Positions 1 through 6,444 of a DNA stretch of 21,591 nucleotides are shown one piece after another. How positions within the stretch are numbered: the stretch's first letter is position 1; every line of letters starts with the position of its first letter. The notes beneath the pieces are model-generated. The model saw only the letters and a program-made list of their open reading frames with translations. It was not told the DNA's origin and did not search any database. The stretch comes from JBBQSF01 sp038214085 (GTDB lineage: Bacteria; Bacteroidota; Bacteroidia; Bacteroidales; CG2-30-32-10), in the NCBI GenBank assembly GCA_038214085.1, contig JBBQSF010000047.1, positions 1 to 21,591 of the forward strand, written 5' to 3'. A program made the translations under genes and the position numbers.

Positions 1-355
1 TCGTGTTATTGGTATTTGTTGTTGTGTTATTGCTTGGTTTAACTTCTGTTGAAACTTGAGTATTTGTTATCGGAGTTGTGGGAATTACCTTAGGCGTATT
101 GTATATTTCCTTGTCTCCATTCTTGTAAACAATCATGTAAACCTCCGAAATGGGAATGGTATATTCTGGTCCATTTGGGTTGTTGTAATTTTTATATTTT
201 ATTTGTGTATCATTTATTTCCGTAACATTGGTTTCAATAATAGTATTGTCAGTTTTATGAATTTTATCCTGAGCTTGGAGCGAAAAATTCGTAATGCTCA
301 AAAAACAAATAATTGAGCAAATAATAATTGATTTTATTGAATTAATGTTTTTCAT
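1..355 (-). CDS. secreted hypothetical protein, N-terminal part (cut by window edge)
   Basis: Read leftwards from an ATG at 355-353, the frame is open to the window edge, giving 118 residues without a stop. The product starts with a signal peptide: a charged start (MKNINSIK), a hydrophobic stretch rich in I, C, L and F, and a likely cut near LQAQ, about residue 29. The mature part contains a segment around GPEYTIPISEVYMI followed by YKNG. From memory, similar segments occur in many small secreted Bacteroidota proteins of unknown function. After that comes a low-complexity Thr/Asn run (about residues 108-118), which looks like a linker to a second domain outside the window. It is separated from the SDR gene by about 80 bp. 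The function is unknown. The opposite-strand frame at 56-316 is its shadow. Confidence 0.75.
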   Translation of the reverse strand, partial: MKNINSIKSIIICSIICFLSITNFSLQAQDKIHKTDNTIIETNVTEINDTQIKYKNYNNPNGPEYTIPISEVYMIVYKNGDKEIYNTPKVIPTTPITNTQVSTEVKPSNNTTTNTNNT

Positions 356-437
356 AAATTGGGTTTTGAAATACGGAATAAAAATTCTAAAGTTTTTTTG
401 TAAAAGAATTTAAGAAAGTAAAAATACAACAAAAAAA

Positions 438-1190
438 TTAAGTCCGCAAATAGGAAGCTCCGTTAATATCTACAATGCATCCCGTCATAAATTCAGGCGC
501 TTCTGCTGCGAAAAAAGAAATTATTTTTGCTACTTCTTCGGGTTTAGCAACACGCGCAAACGGGCTTTGATTGCGGATTTCATTGCCTTGTGGTGAACTG
601 AGAATTTTTTCCGACATTTCAGTTGCTACAAAACCGGGAGCTATAGTAAAAACAAATACATTCTGTGGTGCAAGTGCTTTAGCCATGGATTGTCCAAGTG
701 AATTAAGACCTGCTTTACATGCACCATATGCCCATGATTCGGGCTCGCCACGAAAAGCTCCTCGCGACGAAATGTTGATAATTCTTCCACCGCCTTTGTT
801 TGCCATGTGTTTGGCAACAAGATACGACAAGCATGCTGTACCCGTAAGGTTGGTTTGAATCGTTTTTTTCCAGTCGTTAAACCAAAAATCAAAAGGATTT
901 TCGATGGGTTTCATATTGATATGTGCCCCAGCATTATTGACAAGTACGTCAATTTTATCAACTTTTGAAAGTACGAAATCAATCATATTTTTGATTTCAT
1001 CTTCATTGCCAAGATCTGCTTTTACAGTAAACAAGCCATTTTCACCAAGTTGGGCAAGAACTTCTTTAGCGAGCTCTTCATTTTTTGAATAATGAACAAT
1101 GATTTTCGCACCTGATTCGGCAAGCATCAATGCTGCGGCTTTTCCTATTCCACGCGAGGAGCCTGTGATTATAATAACTTTGTTTTTCAT
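438..1190 (-). CDS. short-chain dehydrogenase/reductase (FabG-like SDR)
   Basis: This is a 250-residue classical SDR, probably an NAD(P)H-dependent oxidoreductase of the cytoplasm. The nucleotide-binding motif TGSSRGIG lies at residues 9-16 and NNAG at 85-88. The catalytic set is Asn114, Ser141/142, Tyr155 and Lys159, in a YGACK motif. The PGFVATEM segment near 185-192 is typical of 3-oxoacyl-ACP reductase-like members, but this superfamily is too broad to fix a substrate. The gene is the last of the leftward run and starts 44 bp after the small-subunit gene, a wider gap than the 2-5 bp between the complex genes. Co-transcription is therefore likely, but a functional link is only an inference. 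The length and all key residues look intact. Confidence 0.9.
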   Translation of the reverse strand: MKNKVIIITGSSRGIGKAAALMLAESGAKIIVHYSKNEELAKEVLAQLGENGLFTVKADLGNEDEIKNMIDFVLSKVDKIDVLVNNAGAHINMKPIENPFDFWFNDWKKTIQTNLTGTACLSYLVAKHMANKGGGRIINISSRGAFRGEPESWAYGACKAGLNSLGQSMAKALAPQNVFVFTIAPGFVATEMSEKILSSPQGNEIRNQSPFARVAKPEEVAKIISFFAAEAPEFMTGCIVDINGASYLRT

Positions 1191-1234
1191 TTTATTATTT
1201 CTCCAATGATAATGAAATTAATGTTTTTTTTGAT

Positions 1235-1984
1235 TTATTTTCTACCCAGAAAATCAAGTATTCCGTTAATAAATGTAAGCGGATGGGGCGGATTTCCGGG
1301 GATAAATAAATCTATTGGGTGTTCATTCAAAAATGTACGATTTAACGCAGGACTTCCTTCAAATATTCCTCCGCTAATGGCATCGGTTCCGCAAAGAATT
1401 ATTGCTTTAGGCGAAGAAGTGTCTCTAAAGCAAATATCAATAGGTTCGGCCATGCTTGCAGTTATCGGGCCTGTAATTAAAATGGCATCAGCATGGCGGG
1501 GCGAAGCAACAAATTCAAAACCGAATCGTCCTGCATCAAATTGAACATTATTGGAAGCATTCAGTTCAAGTTCTGCACTGTTATCGCCTCCTGCAGAAAT
1601 TTGACGTAATTTAAAGGATCTTTTAAAAAGCTTTCTTATTTCCGGGCGCACTGAAGAGTCATCAATGCAAAGCTTTTCGTTTTCGCCTTCTTTTATTATT
1701 AATGTTTCTCTTTTATTTGCCGATAAATGATAATCTTTTGAAAAGCTTATCTTTTCAGGGAAAGCAAAGGCGCAAGCTCCGCAAAAAATACATTTTCCAA
1801 GGTCGATACAAACTGGAGAAATGCTAATTGCGCCTGTGGGACAAATATTTTCAAGTGCTTTTTCATCGCAAGGAGCAGTGCTGATTACAGGTCGTCCTTT
1901 AAAAATTCCTGGCACCTCAGTATTTCGAACATCCCTAATATACTGGCTTCCCTGATGATATAATATTTTAATTTCTTTGAGCAT
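1235..1984 (-). CDS. ehrS: Ehr-type small subunit: ferredoxin fused to a NuoB/HyfI-like domain lacking cluster ligands
   Basis: This 249-residue protein joins a ferredoxin-like domain (about 30-100) to a NuoB/HyfI-like domain (about 120-249), the electron-transfer arm of group 4 hydrogenase and complex I relatives. In the ferredoxin, C65-x2-C68-x2-C71 and C48 of an ICP motif remain, which are exactly the four ligands of one [4Fe-4S] cluster. The CxxCxxC of the first motif is absent and the last cysteine of the second motif is Phe75, so the other cluster should be missing. In the NuoB-like part the fold signatures survive (SGGIF 204-208, PGNPPHP 229-235). However, the four proximal-cluster cysteines align with Asp134, Ala137, Asp201 and Asn231. 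It is 2 bp from the large-subunit gene. The fold assignment is firm; the ehrS name rests on recalled family descriptions. Confidence 0.85.
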   Translation of the reverse strand: MLKEIKILYHQGSQYIRDVRNTEVPGIFKGRPVISTAPCDEKALENICPTGAISISPVCIDLGKCIFCGACAFAFPEKISFSKDYHLSANKRETLIIKEGENEKLCIDDSSVRPEIRKLFKRSFKLRQISAGGDNSAELELNASNNVQFDAGRFGFEFVASPRHADAILITGPITASMAEPIDICFRDTSSPKAIILCGTDAISGGIFEGSPALNRTFLNEHPIDLFIPGNPPHPLTFINGILDFLGRK

Positions 1985-1986
1985 AA

Positions 1987-3486
1987 TTATAAATCAAATC
2001 CACAATAGGATAAATTGAAACTTTTATTATTGATTGGGAAATCCGAGATTTCATTGTTACGTACGGCAAGAGCCAGAGCAAGCCAGTTATGCATCGATGG
2101 ATCTTTTACTTTATAGGCAATCAGTTCTCCCTTTTCATTTGTAACGGCACAATGGCATATTTCTCCGCGCCAGCCTTCGGTCATGCTTATTGCAAATTTT
2201 GATGGCTTTGGTCTGCATTCGCAAATTTCTTCAGAATCGAATTCAGGAATATTTTCAAGAAATTTCTTTAAATAATTTAATGATTGTCTGATTTCCTCAT
2301 TGCGCAACTGTGTTCTGGAATATACGTCGCCGTGGCGTTTTAGCACAGGTTCGTGATTGTTATCTTGAAACAAGCCGTAGGGATGACTCGAACGGATATC
2401 TCTGCTAAGCATCGACATACGTGCGGCCATTCCTACCGTTCCAATTTCTACTACTTGATCATGAGTTACCACTCCTGTTTTTTCTAAACGGGACAGTAAA
2501 CTCGGCAAACTCTTCATTCTATCCCAAATTTCGAAATAATCGTGTTCGTATTCTTGAATTATTGCGAGCAAACGTTTTTGCAGTTCAGGTGTAAATTTGT
2601 AGAAAGTTTCAAAAGGGCGGATAAGGCTTTTCCCTATGCGATTGCCGCACCATTCCTGCATAAAGTTAACCATAGGTGTACGAAGTCTGCCAAGAACAGA
2701 ATTTCCCAATTGATACGCAACATCAGTACAAATGGCTGCAAGGTCGCCCGTGTGCATTGCAATCCGTTCAATTTCTATGGCAATTGTGCGTTGCCAGTTT
2801 ATATGCTCATTTGTTTTGGCATTGCAAAGCGATTCCCACAACCAAGCAAAAGTGGAAGCATGACCTGTTGCGGTATCTCCGGCAATACTTTCGGAAAGGG
2901 CAATGCGTTGATTCAATTTCGTTTTTTCGAGAAACAAATGTTCTATACCTCTGTGCTGAAAACCAAGTTGAATCTCAAGATGAAGAATGCGTTCGCCGTT
3001 GCATAAAAAACGAAAATGTCCAGGCTCAATAATGCCGGCATGTATAGGGCCAACGCCCACTTCGTGCAATTCTTCGCTGTCGATTTCAAAGAAAGGATAA
3101 TCGGCAATATTTTTAGAGTGATTATGCCTGTTCCATGGATAACGTAAGGGTTTCAGCCATGGATGTTTTTTAAAGTCGATACCGAAATTTTCATGAATTT
3201 CACGTTCGAAAATATAAAAGCTGTGGATTTTTTCGGTGAGTGAATCTACGGATAAACCTGTTTTTGGAGATTTCCAAGATAACAATTGAATGGAATGCTC
3301 TGAATCGTCAGCGATGCAGCAAATAAAATGAATTTCATTTTCGAGATAATATCCAAAATATGAAACGCAATGAATATTCTCGGAATTGAATGTTTCAATA
3401 ATTTCGGAGTAAAATTCAGAATAAGAAAGTACAGGAATGTCTGTAATTTCAGCGCTTTTGTGGTTATATGTTTTTAATGCTTTCAT
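1987..3486 (-). CDS. ehrL: Ehr-type large subunit (fused NuoC-NuoD/HyfG-like) without NiFe ligands
   Basis: This 499-residue protein corresponds to HyfG/HycE, in which NuoC-like and NuoD-like parts are fused. The NuoC signature is at about residues 94-116 (EREIHENFGI, then HPWLKPLR). The large-subunit part starts near 144 with VGPIHAGIIEPGHFRF and LEIQLGFQHRGIE. In true [NiFe] hydrogenases an RxCGxC motif follows; here residues 198-209 read SESIAGDTATGH, with Ala202 and Thr205 at the cysteine positions. The C-terminal DPCxxC motif is likewise gone; the chain ends NLSYCGFDL with a single cysteine (C495). The fold signature EGWRGEICH (437-445) is kept. A nickel site is therefore not expected. 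This is the hallmark of Ehr complexes rather than a working hydrogenase. It sits between the HyfF-like and small-subunit genes with gaps of 4 and 2 bp. Confidence 0.88.
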   Translation of the reverse strand: MKALKTYNHKSAEITDIPVLSYSEFYSEIIETFNSENIHCVSYFGYYLENEIHFICCIADDSEHSIQLLSWKSPKTGLSVDSLTEKIHSFYIFEREIHENFGIDFKKHPWLKPLRYPWNRHNHSKNIADYPFFEIDSEELHEVGVGPIHAGIIEPGHFRFLCNGERILHLEIQLGFQHRGIEHLFLEKTKLNQRIALSESIAGDTATGHASTFAWLWESLCNAKTNEHINWQRTIAIEIERIAMHTGDLAAICTDVAYQLGNSVLGRLRTPMVNFMQEWCGNRIGKSLIRPFETFYKFTPELQKRLLAIIQEYEHDYFEIWDRMKSLPSLLSRLEKTGVVTHDQVVEIGTVGMAARMSMLSRDIRSSHPYGLFQDNNHEPVLKRHGDVYSRTQLRNEEIRQSLNYLKKFLENIPEFDSEEICECRPKPSKFAISMTEGWRGEICHCAVTNEKGELIAYKVKDPSMHNWLALALAVRNNEISDFPINNKSFNLSYCGFDL

Positions 3487-3490
3487 TTTT

Positions 3491-4906
3491 TCAGAGATAG
3501 CATTGATTTATAAAGTCGGTAATAATGGCAGGAGGAAAATAAGCCAGCCAAATAACTGCAATTAGCAGGAATGCTAATGGAATAATTTCGAAATGGTGAA
3601 TTTTTTCATTGTGCTCAATTTTTGTGTTGTCTGTTGAAAACACCATATCGAGCGCATTGCGGACAAGTGAAAAAAGAATAATGGTAAGTAAAATGAGCAG
3701 AAAAGCCATTTCCCAGAAATGTCCTGCCATAAACAAGCCTTTAAAAATAAGATATTCGCTGACAAATAGCCCTGACGGCGGAATACCTCCAATAAACATT
3801 AGCAACATAAATAATATCAAAGCAGCTCCGGGAGCTTTTCCAAAATAATCATGAATTTTTCCAATTTTAAAGCTTCGGAAAAGGTGAAATACGCTGCCTG
3901 TGTGAAAAAATATTCCAGACTTTACAAATGAGTGCAAAATTAAATGAAGTAGTACCGCATACATTACGGTTCCGCCTACTGATAATCCTATGGCAACAAG
4001 GCCTATATGTTCCATACCAGAGTATGCGGCAAGGCGCTTTAAATTTCCTGAAAACATGATGTAAACAGTTGCAATAAGTACGCTCAACATGCCACTCCAC
4101 ATAAGTAAACTGCTCATCCATTCAGCAATGCCAGGAACTGCAAGCGAATGATAAAAACGGTAAAGAGCAATAAATCCTGTATTCATGAGTGCTGTTGAAA
4201 TGAAAGCTCCAACCGGAGAAGGTGCAACAGTTAGCGCATCAACTTTAATTGTTTGCAAAGGAAAAAGTCCCGTTTTTGTACTGAATCCCACAAGTATAAA
4301 AAGGAAGACCATTTTGAGCCAAAAGGGATTTGCATGTATGGCATTGGCAGAAATTGCAGCAAACGAAAGGTCGTACATGCCATTTTTTTGCATAGCCATG
4401 CCAAGAAAAATAATTCCAACAAAAGCCAGTGCAACTCCAATTGAGCAAATAAACACATATTTCCAAGTTGCTTCAAGGCTAAGCGGATTTCGTTCGTGGT
4501 AAATTAATATTGAAACGCTCAATGTTGTCGCTTCAACAAAAACCCAGAGTAATCCTGCATGTTCAGATAGATAGGCTCCTGTTACGGAAGTAATCAGTAT
4601 AATAAGTGAAGAAAAATAAATGGATGAACGGGATAGCGAATCCTTTTTGCGCTTAAGGTAAAGAATGCTATAAAAAACAGTATAAATAGAAACGATACAA
4701 AGAATTCCTAAAAACAATAAGCCCATATTATCGAACAAAAAATACTCAAGTTGGTGTTCGCCTGCATGTGCAAAGGCATAGAGAGTTATCAGAACTTGAG
4801 CGGCAAGAAAAATAAAAATCGAAATTCGGGGAATACTGCTTTTCCTGAAAATCAGGGAAACCGAAGCAAGTAAAGCACTCAATATAAAATATATTCCCAG
4901 TATCAT
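3491..4906 (-). CDS. hyfF: HyfF-like antiporter-type membrane subunit (NuoM/NuoN family)
   Basis: This is a 471-residue, very hydrophobic protein of the proton-translocating antiporter-like family (HyfF, NuoL/M/N, Mrp). Roughly a dozen membrane helices are visible. The functional charges of the family are recognisable: Glu125 within the WVFVEATTLS helix, Lys211 in FSTKTGLFPL, and a GNLKRLAAYSGMEHIG segment near 285-300 carrying the next lysine. A HSFVKSG segment supplies a further lysine. It should form one ion channel in the inner-membrane arm of the complex. HyfF proteins pair with HyfE, and hyfE lies immediately upstream here (2-bp gap). The chain looks complete, and ATG is the natural start. 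It could equally be called ehrD in Geobacter-style naming. Confidence 0.87.
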   Translation of the reverse strand: MILGIYFILSALLASVSLIFRKSSIPRISIFIFLAAQVLITLYAFAHAGEHQLEYFLFDNMGLLFLGILCIVSIYTVFYSILYLKRKKDSLSRSSIYFSSLIILITSVTGAYLSEHAGLLWVFVEATTLSVSILIYHERNPLSLEATWKYVFICSIGVALAFVGIIFLGMAMQKNGMYDLSFAAISANAIHANPFWLKMVFLFILVGFSTKTGLFPLQTIKVDALTVAPSPVGAFISTALMNTGFIALYRFYHSLAVPGIAEWMSSLLMWSGMLSVLIATVYIMFSGNLKRLAAYSGMEHIGLVAIGLSVGGTVMYAVLLHLILHSFVKSGIFFHTGSVFHLFRSFKIGKIHDYFGKAPGAALILFMLLMFIGGIPPSGLFVSEYLIFKGLFMAGHFWEMAFLLILLTIILFSLVRNALDMVFSTDNTKIEHNEKIHHFEIIPLAFLLIAVIWLAYFPPAIITDFINQCYL

Positions 4907-4908
4907 AA

Positions 4909-5538
4909 TTAGTCCTTTAAGTTTGAAAGATTTTCGATACTCATTTCTTCAAAAGTATTGCCTATCCTGTTGAGAAAAAGTCCAAGTACAAGAACACTTA
5001 CAAAAATATCGAGCAAAATTCCCATATTTACCAGCATGGGTTGATGCGCACCAACAGAAAGAGAAAGCAGAAATACTCCATTTTCAAGAATCATGTAACC
5101 CATCATGTGTGTAATTATTTTTTTGCGCGAAATAATAATATAAATTCCTGTTAGAACTGAAGCAAAGGCAACAGTAAAATCAGTTCTGGAGCTTTTTTCG
5201 AGTTCTGCATAGCCAGAAATCATAAAAGATAAAATGATAAATCCTGTAATAATAATCAATGACCAGAAATAAGAAACAAAAGGTTCTGTTTCTCTTACAA
5301 TTTTGTTTTTGTTGATTGTATATGACAGGAACCAAGGTATAGCAATGGTTTTGAAAACAATAGTTTCAAGAAGGATTACTGATAAATTGAACCAACTTAT
5401 TTCGGTAAGTTTTAAGAAGGTTACCCCAAACAGCAATACGCCCTGCATTGCCAGTAGCTTAATAAAGGTATTTAATCTGTTGGTAATCCCGATGAACAAC
5501 AGCGTGAATGAAAACAATGTTAGTAAAATGGTTTCCAT
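4909..5538 (-). CDS. hyfE: HyfE-like small membrane subunit of the Ehr complex
   Basis: This 209-residue integral membrane protein has about six hydrophobic segments and the size and position of HyfE. HyfE is the hydrogenase-4 subunit whose C-terminal half resembles NuoK. A charged loop (ISRKKIITHMMGYMILENGVF, about 137-157) contains the membrane glutamate expected in a NuoK-like helix. The C-terminus is a short cytoplasmic tail (EEMSIENLSNLKD). It is flanked by hyfC-like (gap 5 bp) and hyfF-like (gap 2 bp) genes, the usual hyf order apart from the missing hyfD. By itself the sequence is poorly conserved, so the call leans on context. Confidence 0.8.
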   Translation of the reverse strand: METILLTLFSFTLLFIGITNRLNTFIKLLAMQGVLLFGVTFLKLTEISWFNLSVILLETIVFKTIAIPWFLSYTINKNKIVRETEPFVSYFWSLIIITGFIILSFMISGYAELEKSSRTDFTVAFASVLTGIYIIISRKKIITHMMGYMILENGVFLLSLSVGAHQPMLVNMGILLDIFVSVLVLGLFLNRIGNTFEEMSIENLSNLKD

Positions 5539-5543
5539 ATCTT

Positions 5544-6440
5544 TTATTTATCTAGGTAAAGCAGTATTCCGACAAAAATTAGGAATGCCAATGAGGTTAA
5601 TGATAATATAAATTGAGGGTTGTGATTCATGCGGAATCGCGCCATAAACGATTCAACAAAAGCAATGGTAATGGCATAAATGGCTTGGATTCCTATAAAA
5701 ATGAGAAATGAAGCAGCTTGAGACATGTCGAATAAAAACAGATTGGCAATGATGGTTCCAAAAACTGCAAATTTTAATGCGTTAGAAAGATGAATCAATC
5801 CCAGATCAAAACCACTGTTATCGAGCACCATTACTTCATGAATCATTGTAAGTTCAAGGTGTGTACGCGGATCATCAACAGGTACTCTGCTTGTTTCAAC
5901 AAGTGAAAACAAAAATATCAGGAATGCCGACATGATGCCGATACCATAAGCAAAGCTACTGCCATCGCGCATTGCGTTAAAAATTTCATTGAAAGAATAA
6001 TGACCTGTGAATAAAATAAATGAACCGCTGAGTACAAGAAAAGCAGGTTCGGCAAGCATTCCGTAATGAGCTTCACGACTGGCGCCCATACCTTCAAAAC
6101 TGCTTCCTGTGTCAAGGGCAGAAATTATAGTCATAAACCGCCCGAGTCCCAATAAATAAATAAAAAACACAAAATCACCTTCGAACGAAATCAACGCTTT
6201 AGATGATCCAATGGGAAGAACAAGTGCCGCACAAATTACTGAAGCAAGTGAAATGGTTGGTGCAATTCGAAAAACAATTCCGGTTGTTCTACTGTAAACA
6301 CTTCCTTTGCGAAACAATTTGATCATATCCTTTAATGGTTGCAGTATGCCGGGTCCTTTACGCCCGCTGAGCATGCTCCTGAAAACAGTGATAACACCGG
6401 GAAAAAGTAAGGCAACAATTATGATCAGCGCAATATTCAT
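5544..6440 (-). CDS. hyfC: HyfC-like (NuoH family) membrane anchor subunit
   Basis: This 298-residue membrane protein of the NuoH/HyfC/HycD family anchors the soluble arm to the antiporter modules. The family signatures are clear: an early GPGILQPLKDMIKLFRKGSV segment (residues 29-48), typical of the loop that contacts the soluble subunits, and a later ETSRVPVDDPRTHLELTMIHE segment (about 183-203), the acidic loop diagnostic of HyfC-type rather than NuoH-type proteins. About eight hydrophobic helices are present. The start is an ATG 4 bp downstream of the hyfB-like stop. The intact loops imply that a soluble arm still docks here even though that arm has lost its usual metal ligands. Confidence 0.92.
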   Translation of the reverse strand: MNIALIIIVALLFPGVITVFRSMLSGRKGPGILQPLKDMIKLFRKGSVYSRTTGIVFRIAPTISLASVICAALVLPIGSSKALISFEGDFVFFIYLLGLGRFMTIISALDTGSSFEGMGASREAHYGMLAEPAFLVLSGSFILFTGHYSFNEIFNAMRDGSSFAYGIGIMSAFLIFLFSLVETSRVPVDDPRTHLELTMIHEVMVLDNSGFDLGLIHLSNALKFAVFGTIIANLFLFDMSQAASFLIFIGIQAIYAITIAFVESFMARFRMNHNPQFILSLTSLAFLIFVGILLYLDK

Positions 6441-6444
6441 TTTT

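Noticed and set aside
56..316. 86-residue plus-strand open frame
   Set aside because: It is the exact shadow of the minus-strand secreted-protein frame at 355-1, which has a signal peptide and a recognisable conserved segment. The plus-strand translation has no recognisable features.
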